64,000 nucleotides of DNA from CAYVBJ01 sp964449075 (GTDB taxonomy: Bacteria > Bacteroidota > Rhodothermia > Balneolales > Balneolaceae). This document shows, piece by piece, positions 26,095 to 35,813 of the stretch. The notes beneath the pieces are model-generated. The model had not been told where the DNA came from, made no database searches, and was given only the letters and a program-made list of their open reading frames with translations. The DNA lies in assembly GCA_964449075.1 (NCBI GenBank), contig CAYVBJ010000005.1, positions 86,386-150,385 on the forward strand. Direction: 5' to 3'. Numbering within the stretch: position 1 is the stretch's first letter; every line of letters begins with the position of its first letter. The position numbers were made by a program, and so were the translations under genes.

Positions 26095-26799
26095 CTAATT
26101 TGGAAAGAGAGGGGGAGGTCTTGATGCGTAAACACTCACAGATTCCAATTGCGCGGAATATGAGAGGTGACGGACCTGTAAGAGTGACTTGAAAAGGTTT
26201 TTTAACAGCTCTTTAAAAAACTTTAAAACACCTGTAAACCCGGTTTTCAGGAAATAGAGAAGATCATCAAATTTATTGATGTCACGCTGTGCATCAATTT
26301 CATAAAGGTCAAATCCGCCTGATTTTAAATATTCGCAAAGTGATTGATGGACGTTGCGCGTTTTCCAGGGAATCTGTCTGAAGGACTCGTTTTGAAACGA
26401 ATCACGTGTGAGGCCGATCAGGTAGCTGCCGCCGTCCGGAGTAGGTCCCAGCACCGGCCGGTTTTGTTTCATGATTTGGGTGATCAGCTCCCAGTTTACG
26501 CTACCTAAACCGGGACAATCGTTTCCTACGGCAATTACTCCGTCAAATCCTTTTTTAAAAAGTTCGTCAAAGGCATTTGTCAGGCGTTCACCAAAGGTGT
26601 CACCTTTCTGCCTGGCCTCATTAAACAGGAAGTAGGGGAGACCTGAATTTTCAACATGCTTGAGCGACTGGCTGATCAAAAGATCTGCAACCTGCCTGTT
26701 TTTGGACGGGTCGCGATTCACAAAGCGCTTGTGCCGGCTTTCTGCAAGCGGACTTCTGCTGAAGTAGAGAAGCGCAATATTTTTCGGATCATTTTTCAT
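26095..26799 (-). CDS. DUF2064 / GT-A superfamily protein
   Basis: This glycosyltransferase-A-like protein belongs to the DUF2064 (TIGR04282) family. Its core motifs are IALLYFSRSPLAES, DTFGERLTNAF, IAVGNDCPGL and GPTPDGGSYLIGL. The family includes proteins linked to arsenosugar and other glycoconjugate synthesis, but this member's substrate is unknown. After about residue 190 the tail is basic and not conserved. It is a single gene of 234 aa. Confidence 0.85.
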   Translation of the reverse strand: MKNDPKNIALLYFSRSPLAESRHKRFVNRDPSKNRQVADLLISQSLKHVENSGLPYFLFNEARQKGDTFGERLTNAFDELFKKGFDGVIAVGNDCPGLGSVNWELITQIMKQNRPVLGPTPDGGSYLIGLTRDSFQNESFRQIPWKTRNVHQSLCEYLKSGGFDLYEIDAQRDINKFDDLLYFLKTGFTGVLKFFKELLKNLFKSLLQVRHLSYSAQLESVSVYASRPPPLFPN

Positions 26800-27063
26800 A
26801 GGTAGAAAGGTAAAATAAATAGATTCGGAAACTTATCACAAATTAATAACGAATGGATGGGGCAACAGATGATGAGGTCGGATTCATTGGGTTCATTCGG
26901 AAGGTGGATAGTGTAAGCTCAGTGAGAAACTGCGTCTCACAACTTATCACTCGTCGGTTAAAAGCCAAAGAGCGTTAATTACATATCATATTCCTAAACC
27001 GGGAGTTTGGCGACAGTTCGACTCGTCAGCCGAAAGTCGGAAGCAAGATTCTGTTATAAAGAC

Positions 27064-27438
27064 TCAAAACAGATGTTTACCAATAATCAACATGCCAATG
27101 ATCGCGGAACCAACAGCTGAGATAAGAACGGCAGCTGCGGCAACGTCTTTTGCATTTCCGGCAAGCGGATGGAATTCGGGAGAGACCACATCAACCAGGA
27201 ACTCGATGGCAGTGTTGAAAGCTTCGGCTGTCCAGACGGTGCCTGTTGCAAATACAATCAGGCACCATTCCAGGGTAGTAAAACCAAGGTATAATCCCAA
27301 AGCAAAAACAATTGTGGTGATAAGCAGATGAATGCGGGCATTCCGCTGAGTAGAGATCATAACCTGTATGCCGCGAAAAGCAAATTTGAAACTGTTAAGC
27401 ATGTTCTTACCTATTGGTGCTTTATGTATAAAAACCAA
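27064..27438 (-). CDS. dgkA: Diacylglycerol/undecaprenol kinase family protein
   Basis: This small integral membrane lipid kinase has 124 aa, three helices and the family motif WTAEAFNTAIEFLVDVV. Downstream is NAKDVAAAAVL, with the conserved Lys-Asp. N-terminal FKFAFRGI and NARIHL also match. In this lineage such proteins usually phosphorylate undecaprenol or diacylglycerol. A start at 27402 (MLNSFKF) is an alternative. Confidence 0.9.
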   Translation of the reverse strand: MVFIHKAPIGKNMLNSFKFAFRGIQVMISTQRNARIHLLITTIVFALGLYLGFTTLEWCLIVFATGTVWTAEAFNTAIEFLVDVVSPEFHPLAGNAKDVAAAAVLISAVGSAIIGMLIIGKHLF

Positions 27439-27585
27439 AATAAGAAATGGAAATGTATAATTGGAATGTCAAGTGATTGTTTATCTAAGATCACCATCTT
27501 CGAAAATACCGGAAGGTTAAATTAAGATTCTTTTATTTTACATCTATTGAATTTGAGTTCGGAAAATTTTATTGTCTGAGTACTT

Positions 27586-28110
27586 ATGAGATCCTTCAAG
27601 ACATATTACGTCGGACCTGTTCAATACAAAACCGTAAAAACGCGTTACGCCCGGCTGCGGAATATGATTCTGATGGCAATGGGTTTCGTGTTGTTGTGTG
27701 TGGGTATTGCATATTTCCAGGGACAAATGGATCTGATCAGGACTCCATGGGTTCTTCCGGGTATACTGATTTTTATTCTGGCCACATTTATCTCTTTCGG
27801 TTTCCGGCAGGAAAGAATCAATAACCGAATGCTTGGTCTTCAGAGAAATTCAAAAACAACCTTGGGAAAAAAGAGAGAGGTAAACTCATCGATATGGAAC
27901 CTCTTTCACAGGCAAAGCGGTAATAAAACCTACCGGGTTACCTATACTTTTAATGATCAAAACGGGAATGACTATTGGCTTACGGGCAGCTACCGGGTTT
28001 CACGTAAGGATCTGATCCCGGAAACGGCGACCGTTGTATACAACCCATATCAAATATCCGAAAACCTGGTACTGATAGGGGAACCGCATGAATTTGAGTG
28101 GTTGAAGTGA
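27586..28110 (+). CDS. DUF3592-like membrane protein
   Basis: This 174-aa protein has two predicted transmembrane helices (about 25-45 and 55-70) and a C-terminal beta-rich domain (YRVTYTFNDQNGNDYWLTGSYRVS, TVVYNP) resembling DUF3592. No enzymatic motif is visible. It is a single gene, divergent from the dgkA-like gene. Confidence 0.6.
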   Translation: MRSFKTYYVGPVQYKTVKTRYARLRNMILMAMGFVLLCVGIAYFQGQMDLIRTPWVLPGILIFILATFISFGFRQERINNRMLGLQRNSKTTLGKKREVNSSIWNLFHRQSGNKTYRVTYTFNDQNGNDYWLTGSYRVSRKDLIPETATVVYNPYQISENLVLIGEPHEFEWLK

Positions 28111-28150
28111 GAGAGTAAAGGAGAAATCAGAAGCCTCTGTAATACACAAT

Positions 28151-28193
28151 TAAAAAATCCAGGCAACACATCTGTTTATAATGTATTGCCTGG
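28151..28193 (-). terminator. Rho-independent terminator after the T9SS protein gene
   Basis: On the minus strand CCAGGCAA (28193-28186) pairs with TTGCCTGG (28166-28159) around a 19-nt loop, followed by ATTTTTTAATT. It lies 38 bp past the minus-strand stop at 28232, ending the beta-glucan operon; being symmetrical, it may also serve the plus-strand gene ending at 28110. Confidence 0.75.
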
Positions 28194-28231
28194 CATATAC
28201 GATTTTAGAAATAAATCAAAATGCTGCAAAT

Positions 28232-29551
28232 TTATTTGAGGAGCAACATTTTGTTGATTTGTACACAGTTTCCGGAAGTAAGTCTGTATAGATATACACC
28301 CGAAGCAAATCTTGAAGCATCAAACGTTATGGTATGCGACCCGGCATTTCGGGACCCGTTAACCAGCGTTGCAACTTTTTGGCCTAAAGCATTAAATACT
28401 TCGAGTTTCACATCCGAAGATTGCGGAATGGTAAACGTTATGTTTGTTGTAGGATTAAATGGATTTGGAAAATTCTGATCCAGGCTAAACTGATTTGGCC
28501 GGTTATCCAGCTCTTCCACACTTGTTGCTAATGCCAATTCTAATGACACATTATCGATGAATACGTCTTCGTTGCTAAGGCCCATCTCAAATCCAAATTT
28601 CATGGCTCCGAATGTTTCATCAACCGTAAAACTTGTATCGAAAGTCTCCATGGTATTGCTGATAACAAAATCAGTGATATTCACGGGGGTAAATGCGCCT
28701 CCGTCCTCGCCAAAGAAGAGTCGTAACTGCCGGTCGTTCGCACTGCTTCGTGCATCAAATGATACCGTATAGCTTTCGCCAATTTCCAATGCGTCTATTT
28801 GCTGAGACGTAAGAATTTGATTAAGCTGAACATGCCATACTTCGCCGCCTGCACCTGCTATATTTGTAATGGCAGCTTCGCCATCTGCTACTGTTACATC
28901 GGCACTTACACCTGCAAAATCAGCTATAAACGGTACCCATGAGTTTATACCATCTGAAAAATCACCGTTGGACAGTAAGTTTCCTTCTGTACCGCCTCCG
29001 GTGGCAGCTGCTTCCGAAAAGGTTATGTTATCAAAGAAGATTACATTTTCCTCTGCTCTTTCCTGGAAATCAGGAAAAACCGTTATGCCGTCATAAGCTT
29101 CATCTTCGGGCGGATTTGGAACATCAGAAAAGTCAAAAGTAAGCTCTTCCCACTGATCTGTCACGGTATTCGCCACTTTTATTTCGCCAAAAGACCAGCC
29201 GGAAGCTGTTTCCAGTTTGATGCCGACATCACTGATAACCGATTTCCATACCATGATCTTTATGGTACGATTTGTCTCGTCTAATAGGTAAGTGCCAGTT
29301 CCCCTGGTGATGGTTCCGGCAAAGGAGGCACCATCTGCTCTTGCGGTAAATTGTGCAACCTTTGCAGAGGTGTTCGCTCCGGTAGCATCCGGGTTATCAA
29401 TAATTTCTACTGGTGGATTATCTACGTTTTCAAATACCTCCCAGATAAAATCGGCTCAGAAACCGCTGTCTTCAAAATCAATTGGGTTATTTTGTGCTAA
29501 ACCCACTGACGATGCGAAAAGCATAGTCAGGAGTAGTATTAGTGTTTTCAT
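28232..29551 (-). pseudogene. T9SS-secreted carbohydrate-binding protein, interrupted by an in-frame TGA
   Basis: The whole frame from the ATG at 29551 encodes 439 residues with one internal stop. It begins with a signal peptide (KTLILLLTMLFASSVGLAQ), and residue 32 is TGA (29456-29458) in FEDSGF-stop-ADFIWEVFEN. Downstream the frame stays open for over 400 codons. It holds two carbohydrate-binding-like beta-sandwich modules, LLSNGDFSDGINSWV starting the second, and a C-terminal type IX sorting domain (NFPNPFNPTT, GVYLYRLTSG, KMLLLK). A one-base change GGA to TGA (Gly to stop) would explain it, as the surrounding pattern suggests Gly-Ala there. Without a signal peptide the rest could not be secreted. 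It is the last gene of the glucan locus. Confidence 0.85.
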
Positions 29552-29656
29552 AAAATTAGTAATTAAATTTAAGTTGTAACTATTTACTATGTGCTCTGTT
29601 TTTTATGTTTATGTTTTAGTGAAAAAATTGGTTGGGAGATAGAATCCGATCTCAAA

Positions 29657-30598
29657 TTATTTATGTTCAATTAGTTGTTTCATAACCAACTTTGGAGTCC
29701 GGTCAATTTTGAACAGACCCCAATGTTTTTCAGGCTCAAGTGGCTCCGGTGAACCTTTCCAGGATTCATCAAAAGCTTCAAAAAAGAAAATGAGAATGTT
29801 TTCACTTTCTCCCCATTCCATCAGTTTTTCAAAGTAAATTTGCTGATAATTTTCATTTACGTGAACAGGGTTGATTCCTCTGCCATTAGAATTGGTTGCC
29901 CAGCCAGCCTCCGTGATTATCACAGGTTTGTCAGGATATTTTTTGGCAACAGAGTAGTAGTTTTGCCTTGTATAACCTATGGCCTCATCTATATTTTTAT
30001 ATTCCCATACCGGATAAGTGTGAATTGATATGAAATCAAGCACATCTGCCAGATTCTTCAGCCTGGAGAGCCATGGCACGTAATTTTCACAAAATGTAAC
30101 CGGCTGCGATGTTTGGGCTTTCACCTGTATTGCATATTCAAGAACTTTATACTCATTTACATAGTGGTCTGTCCATTCCACACAGGCTTCATTCCCAACT
30201 GATAGAGAAAAGATGATGTCGGGGAATCGATTTCCGAACTCAATCAACCTGGAAATTTTTTGTTGATTATTTTTACTGTTGCGTTCCAGTTGCTTTTCCG
30301 TATAGGTTCCCCCGTTCCACGGGCAATTAAAGTTATTCAGTTCTGCTTCGATGTAGGCGCCAAGCATGATTTTAAAATCGAAATTTTCATTTCTAATCAC
30401 ATCAAGAACGGTACTCGCATGCAGATCACAGTCAAAAAGCCGGAGATATTTCCAATGCTTTTGAAGCAGCAAGAGATCTTCCTTTACCTGGTCATAGTCC
30501 GGATAAATTCCTCCGGGCCGCTGGCCTTCCCTGAACCCGGAGTAGCAAATTGCTTTAGCCGGAGCAAGCCCTAATTGGCTGTAGGTATCCATATCCAT
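29657..30598 (-). CDS. GH17-type glycoside hydrolase, cytoplasmic
   Basis: This clan GH-A TIM-barrel enzyme of the GH17 type (beta-1,3-glucan hydrolase or transglycosylase) has the acid/base Glu137 in SVGNEACVEW and the nucleophile Glu230 in IITEAGWATN. It has 313 aa and no signal peptide, so it probably acts on imported oligosaccharides. It lies 3 bp after the next GH17 gene on the same strand. The fragment FFFEAFDESWKGSPEPLEPEKHWGL is shared with the other GH17 proteins of the locus. Confidence 0.85.
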   Translation of the reverse strand: MDMDTYSQLGLAPAKAICYSGFREGQRPGGIYPDYDQVKEDLLLLQKHWKYLRLFDCDLHASTVLDVIRNENFDFKIMLGAYIEAELNNFNCPWNGGTYTEKQLERNSKNNQQKISRLIEFGNRFPDIIFSLSVGNEACVEWTDHYVNEYKVLEYAIQVKAQTSQPVTFCENYVPWLSRLKNLADVLDFISIHTYPVWEYKNIDEAIGYTRQNYYSVAKKYPDKPVIITEAGWATNSNGRGINPVHVNENYQQIYFEKLMEWGESENILIFFFEAFDESWKGSPEPLEPEKHWGLFKIDRTPKLVMKQLIEHK

Positions 30599-30601
30599 AT
30601 A

Positions 30602-31507
30602 TTAAAATTTTAGATTTCCGGATTTATCCCAGATTCCCCAGTAGGCTCCCACATCACCTTCATTACCGGTTTTCCACGATTCATCAAAAGATGAAAAGTA
30701 GAAGAGGCCGATATCATTGTTTTTAGCCCACAGATTTGTATTGACAAAATATTTCATCGCATTCAAATGCGAAGGAGCTGCATCTCCCAGGCCTTCGCCA
30801 TTACTCGGCCAGCCGGTTTCTGTTATCAGAACAGGTTTTCCTTTTGCTGCCTGAAAAGCTTGTGAATACATGTGTTGAATGTGCTGAAGCGAATATTTGA
30901 AATCAGTTCCTTCCCAAAACGGGTAGCAATTGCATAAAATAACATCACTCATTTCTACAATTTCAGGACGCTTTACAAATTCATAGTAAGCATCTACATA
31001 ACCTACAGGAACGTCAGGTATCTGCTGCTTAACATTCTGAATACAATTCAGAAGTTCTTTCTCATTTAAGTCTTCTCTGTAAAGTACTTCATTGCCTACA
31101 GCTGCAATATCTACATACCCTTCTTTAGCAAGTCGGATGAGGCCGTCTATCTCTTCTTTATTTTTTTTCGGGTCACTGCCTATCCAGGCACCAACAAGTG
31201 TTGTCAGGCCGGACTCTTTTGCGATTTTCGGTATGATCTCATTTCCATCGGTGCAGGAAAATGACCGGATCGAACGGGTATGGGGTTTCAGAATTTTCAT
31301 TCTGTCACGTATCTGACCTTCAGAAACCTCATCGCCGGGTTTTTGTCCTTCTTCATAGAGACTGAAACAAAATCCGTAAATGCCCTCAGCGAGCAGGTCT
31401 AAAAATAATTTACGAACGTCATCTTTATGCTTGTCTTCTGAATAGTTCTCAACTGGCAGAAAACCAGAAACATTTTTACTTATGAATTTTTCTTTTCTAA
31501 AAGACAT
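30602..31507 (-). CDS. GH17-type glycoside hydrolase, cytoplasmic (second copy)
   Basis: This is another GH17-type protein of 301 aa without a signal peptide. The catalytic pair is Glu140 in AVGNEVLY and Glu230 in LITETGWPSN, the plant-like GH17 signature. It is distant from the neighbouring copy, so this is not a recent duplication. It is likely to act in the cytoplasm with the phosphorylase and symporter of the same operon. Confidence 0.85.
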   Translation of the reverse strand: MSFRKEKFISKNVSGFLPVENYSEDKHKDDVRKLFLDLLAEGIYGFCFSLYEEGQKPGDEVSEGQIRDRMKILKPHTRSIRSFSCTDGNEIIPKIAKESGLTTLVGAWIGSDPKKNKEEIDGLIRLAKEGYVDIAAVGNEVLYREDLNEKELLNCIQNVKQQIPDVPVGYVDAYYEFVKRPEIVEMSDVILCNCYPFWEGTDFKYSLQHIQHMYSQAFQAAKGKPVLITETGWPSNGEGLGDAAPSHLNAMKYFVNTNLWAKNNDIGLFYFSSFDESWKTGNEGDVGAYWGIWDKSGNLKF

Positions 31508-31534
31508 TATTTGATATAATTCAAAAATTACTGT

Positions 31535-32977
31535 TTAATCAGCTGCTTTAAGAGAGCCTCGTCTTTCCACCAATTTTGTTTGTATTTTACGAGATTCTTC
31601 TTCCGTTAAAGTGTAGCTGTACATCACCCAAATTGCGAGAGCAGCCGTAACTGAAGGGATTACAATATCAGCAATTCGTAATCTTGTTAGTGTTTCAACA
31701 GATTGAGTTGCAGCATTTTGGTCAAATCCAACAAGCTCTAAAACCAGCCCGCCTAATACGAGAGCAATGGCTTGTCCCAGTTTCACCATCCACCAATATA
31801 TGGCGCCAAATGTACCCTCCTTTCTGGGCATTCCATTTTCAAGCTCATCCAGGTCGCAAACATCTGCAGTCATGCTCATCATAAGTGTGAACAGTCCGCC
31901 TAATCCAAATGCCATAAAAGGTATTGGCATGAAAATAAGCCAGGGATTTTCCGGACTGAATCCCCACCATTTCAGGATATAGCCGACAATTGAGAGAGTA
32001 GTAGATATGATAAATGCCATTCTTTTGCCAAATTTGTCCGCCATGTATGAGACAATGGGAATAACTAAAAAAGCTGTAGCAACAGCTACTATTGTAGAGA
32101 ACCATGCAGGCCAGTTTCCTGCATTTCCATAATCACCATTAAACATGTAGAAGACAATGATGAAATAGCTGAATGATGCTACTAATTGAAACCCGTTAAA
32201 AACAAGAAAGGTCGCTCCGCAAAGTTTAACAAACGGTTTGTTTTTGGATACCAGAACAATACTGTCAAAAAGCTGTTTCAGATTTTTGAAAACTGTTTTA
32301 AATGAAATTTCCTTTCTGTTTTCAATTTTTTCGGAATCAAGACCCTTGCAAAATATTGCCGGTAAAATTCCAATGGCTAAGCATAATCCTCCTACTAAAA
32401 CTGAAAGTTGACGCACACCTACTGCCTGATCTGCAAATAAATTGGGATTGGCAATAAGCACCCAAAACCAGGGAACAATCATCCACGCGATTTGCCCCAT
32501 AGTTTGAGAAAAAGCCATCAGGTGTGTTCGTTCATTGTAATCGGTTGTCATCTCATAGCCAAGGCCTATAAGTGGAGTGGCAAACATGGTATTGCCAACC
32601 AGGAAAACCATTGACATGATTAAAAAGTACCAAAAATTGTAAGTCTGAGAATTATTCTCGTCTAATTGCCAGAGAAGTATAAAAAAGATACCGCTTAAAA
32701 TTGCTCCAATAAAAATATAAGGCCTTCGGCGGCCCCAGCGTGTGTGTGTATTGTCAGATATAAAACCCATAATCGGGTCTGTCAAGGCGTCAAAAATTCT
32801 TGGGAGCCCGCCCAATAACCCGGCAAGGAAAGGGCTCATTCCAAAAGCTGTTAATAAAAAGAACATAAAAACACCTAATGCCCCGGGCAGCAAATTCAGT
32901 ACAAGATGACCGGTACCAAACGAAAACTTCTGAAAGAAGGGGACCTTATCACTCGACTGTGTTTTATTTTGAGACAT
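31535..32977 (-). CDS. GPH-family (MelB-like) sugar:cation symporter
   Basis: This inner-membrane transporter has 480 aa and 12 predicted helices. It shows the MelB/GPH layout: an early FDALTDPIMGFISDNTHTRWGRRRPYI motif and a second-half MADKFGKRMA. It is expected to import the oligosaccharides, probably laminari-oligosaccharides, released by the extracytoplasmic enzymes of the locus. Confidence 0.92.
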   Translation of the reverse strand: MSQNKTQSSDKVPFFQKFSFGTGHLVLNLLPGALGVFMFFLLTAFGMSPFLAGLLGGLPRIFDALTDPIMGFISDNTHTRWGRRRPYIFIGAILSGIFFILLWQLDENNSQTYNFWYFLIMSMVFLVGNTMFATPLIGLGYEMTTDYNERTHLMAFSQTMGQIAWMIVPWFWVLIANPNLFADQAVGVRQLSVLVGGLCLAIGILPAIFCKGLDSEKIENRKEISFKTVFKNLKQLFDSIVLVSKNKPFVKLCGATFLVFNGFQLVASFSYFIIVFYMFNGDYGNAGNWPAWFSTIVAVATAFLVIPIVSYMADKFGKRMAFIISTTLSIVGYILKWWGFSPENPWLIFMPIPFMAFGLGGLFTLMMSMTADVCDLDELENGMPRKEGTFGAIYWWMVKLGQAIALVLGGLVLELVGFDQNAATQSVETLTRLRIADIVIPSVTAALAIWVMYSYTLTEEESRKIQTKLVERRGSLKAAD

Positions 32978-33005
32978 TAGCAGTTATTTTTTGGTCTATT
33001 ATTTA

Positions 33006-34508
33006 TTAAGATTTTTCCTGTATCAGAACGGTCTGAACAGCTTTTTTGGATATCGAAAATTCTTTTTGATTACCGTTCAGTTCAAGATTTATTCGCCTGG
33101 CTTTTTCAGATTGATTCAATAGTACTACAGCAACCGACCCGTCCGGGTTTTGAACGGCTGTTAACAGTAATTCATCATCAGTTTGAGAATGGCCGATTCG
33201 AATAGCATCCGGACGAATATACCTGCTGAATTGTGCCATTATATAGTATAGCGGAGTGAAATACACCTCGTCCAAACCGGGATCAACAATGACAGGTGCT
33301 ACACACCAATTTTCAGCCCAATTTGGCCCGCCTTGTCTGTTTAATACCATATTCCAGTCAATCCAGCCATCTACCTGGTTATTCAGCGTTCCGATAATGT
33401 CACGGGCATAACGAAAGGCAGGCACATATTTCGGATGAAGGTGCTTTCTATCTTCAGGCGCCCAATCCCATCCCCAGTCGGTGGCTTCTTTCGACCAGTA
33501 CCAGGCATCATCTCTCCATTTGGGAACCTCTGCATCAACGGTTGCTTCAGTTTGTATCAAATACTTTTCCGGGGCGGCTTTTTTTGCGTACTGAAGCTCT
33601 TCAGCAAAAATTTTATAGGTGCTGCCGTACCAGTGTACAGCTGTCCCGTCATAGTACTGCGCTGCTTCTTCATCACCGTACATGATATCAACCCATTCAA
33701 TGAGCTCTGAATCACGGTTTTGGTCATACCCCAAAATTTTTATCTCGCCATGTCCGTCATCTTCAAGCTTTGGCCCCAGGTGATCTTTTACGAATTTATT
33801 CATTTCTTGAGGGGTAAAGTGCATACTTTCCCAGTTGCTGTCATTTCCAAGCGGCTCATTCTCTACGGTTATACCCCAAATATCTATACCTTCCTGCTGG
33901 TAGGCATCCAGGTATTTCGAGAAGAAAAGTGCCCAGGTTTCATAGTATTCGGGAAGTAATTTTCCGCCTTTCCAGTCTTTATTGTCTTTCATCCAGGGAG
34001 GGGCTGTCCACGGCGATGATATAATCTTAAAACCATCACTTGAAACCGCCATCGCATCTTTAATCATCGGGATAATGTCATCCCGGTCTTCATCAATTGT
34101 AAAGTTTTCCAGTGTTATGTCGTTCTCAACAGGTGCATATGAATAATTACCCAAAGAAAAATCACTTGAGTTCATGTGAGTTCTGGTTAATGAGTATTTT
34201 GCACCCGAATCTCCAAAATAAGCCTCGATTACCAGCTCCCGGTTCTTTTTGCTTAACTGGTTTAGTAAATAGGCAGATGCCTCCGTAAAAGATCCCCCGA
34301 TACCGGTTATTTTCTGATATCTCTCCTCCGGAACGATGCTGATATTAACAATGGAATCAGCATCCGGAAACTGTTCGATCCTGGTCAGCTTGTTTCCGCT
34401 TTCAGAGGTTTCATAAACCTCAATTTCGAGAGTATTATTTTCGGAACAGTTTACCATCAGTATTGTAGTTACGATCAACAGTAGTATTGAAAATTCATTT
34501 TTTAACAT
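33006..34508 (-). CDS. GH30 glycoside hydrolase, lipoprotein
   Basis: This GH30-type enzyme (beta-glucosylceramidase / endo-beta-1,6-glucanase group) has 500 aa and a lipoprotein signal ending LMVNC (Cys 21). The acid/base Glu218 is in TVENEPLGND, and the nucleophile Glu321 is in LIQTEATVD. Other marks are ITGIGGSFTEASAYLL and SPWTAPPWMK. In a beta-1,3-glucan locus the natural role is removing beta-1,6 branches of laminarin. It lies 7 bp after the lipoprotein GH17 gene. Confidence 0.9.
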   Translation of the reverse strand: MLKNEFSILLLIVTTILMVNCSENNTLEIEVYETSESGNKLTRIEQFPDADSIVNISIVPEERYQKITGIGGSFTEASAYLLNQLSKKNRELVIEAYFGDSGAKYSLTRTHMNSSDFSLGNYSYAPVENDITLENFTIDEDRDDIIPMIKDAMAVSSDGFKIISSPWTAPPWMKDNKDWKGGKLLPEYYETWALFFSKYLDAYQQEGIDIWGITVENEPLGNDSNWESMHFTPQEMNKFVKDHLGPKLEDDGHGEIKILGYDQNRDSELIEWVDIMYGDEEAAQYYDGTAVHWYGSTYKIFAEELQYAKKAAPEKYLIQTEATVDAEVPKWRDDAWYWSKEATDWGWDWAPEDRKHLHPKYVPAFRYARDIIGTLNNQVDGWIDWNMVLNRQGGPNWAENWCVAPVIVDPGLDEVYFTPLYYIMAQFSRYIRPDAIRIGHSQTDDELLLTAVQNPDGSVAVVLLNQSEKARRINLELNGNQKEFSISKKAVQTVLIQEKS

Positions 34509-34515
34509 TGTGTCG

Positions 34516-35802
34516 CTATTCTAAACCTGTTTCCAGCTCAATCACCTCTTTCATCGGAGGCAGAGCAACCGTTTTCATGAGATTTTCGAGGTTCCCATTA
34601 TAGGTTTTGGTGATGGGTTTTCCATCCCGGGTGAGTCCGTCGAAAACCCCGTTGTCTGTTAACTTCCAAAGCGGATATTTGGCTTCAGATTGCAAGTTAA
34701 TCAACCCAAAATGGTTCTCTGACCCCTGCGGGTTATTAGCATCTTTCCATTTTTCATCAAAAGCTTCGAAGTAAAACACCGAGACCTTTTCCTTTTCCGA
34801 CCACTCTCTTATCAGTTTGTAATATCTCCCCATTTTATACTCATCGGCAGCTCGCGAACCTTCCGGTCCGTAGTAACCATTGGAGACGGTGGCCCAGCCG
34901 GTTTCCCCGATATGTACAGGCTTATCTTCACCTATGCTTCTCATATATTCAACTACACTCTGATATTGAGAGACAGCATAGCCAAGAGATCGCTGCATTG
35001 CAGCTTCAATTTTTTCTTTATCTGAAAGATCATTCTCATCTTCATGCACTCCCCAAAAATCCGGATTGTAATGCGTGTCATGCATCGGGTAAGTATGCAT
35101 GGAGATGAAATCTACAGCTTTAATGAGTTTATTAAGATCGTCAACATGATATTCGCTGCCACCGCCGCCCCATGAAGCGAAATTGTCAGAACTTGTGATC
35201 CATAAATCTTTGGGCAAATCGCCATTTTTCTTTCGTTCCTGTAAATTGTTCACCCATTTTAATATGATGCCCGGTTCTACGTAGTACTCTTCCTGCCAGT
35301 GAACCATAGCTTCATTTCCAACAGCGATTATTTTTACGATATCAGGATATTTATTTGCCAACGCTGCAGCCCTGTCAATTTCGCCCGGATTGCGGGGGTG
35401 GTCCTCGTCTCTGATACGTTCGGGGTGATCCGTCCATGCGTGCCTGGCATCAATCCATGCACCGAGCATTACATACATTTCGAAATCCGGATTTTCATCT
35501 TTTAGCTCACGAATAGCTTTCAGTAAATTTGGGACGGCATCCAGGTAGATATTATATGTTCTGACAATCCGGATTCCCATAGCAGAAAGTATTCTCATAT
35601 CCTCTTTCAATTCGGGAATGGTAGGTTGAATATCTCTTGATATCCCCCTATACCCACTGTAAGAGATTGCAGTGTATCCAGGATTTCCCAAAATCTCCCT
35701 TGCTGTTTTATTTACAGAATCAGTAACCTGACCGTTTTCACCGGCACAGCCGGTAAGCACCAGGGATGCAGTACAAAATATGATTGTCATTAACCTTTTC
35801 AT
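34516..35802 (-). CDS. GH17-type glycoside hydrolase, lipoprotein
   Basis: This extracytoplasmic GH17-type enzyme has 428 aa and a lipoprotein signal ending VLTGC (Cys 19). The catalytic residues are Glu164 (AVGNEAMVHW) and Glu300 (HIGETGWATV). A C-terminal extension beyond the barrel ends in a basic-acidic tail. It probably performs the first cuts in a beta-1,3-glucan before import. Confidence 0.88.
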   Translation of the reverse strand: MKRLMTIIFCTASLVLTGCAGENGQVTDSVNKTAREILGNPGYTAISYSGYRGISRDIQPTIPELKEDMRILSAMGIRIVRTYNIYLDAVPNLLKAIRELKDENPDFEMYVMLGAWIDARHAWTDHPERIRDEDHPRNPGEIDRAAALANKYPDIVKIIAVGNEAMVHWQEEYYVEPGIILKWVNNLQERKKNGDLPKDLWITSSDNFASWGGGGSEYHVDDLNKLIKAVDFISMHTYPMHDTHYNPDFWGVHEDENDLSDKEKIEAAMQRSLGYAVSQYQSVVEYMRSIGEDKPVHIGETGWATVSNGYYGPEGSRAADEYKMGRYYKLIREWSEKEKVSVFYFEAFDEKWKDANNPQGSENHFGLINLQSEAKYPLWKLTDNGVFDGLTRDGKPITKTYNGNLENLMKTVALPPMKEVIELETGLE

Positions 35803-35813
35803 TTTTTAATCTG

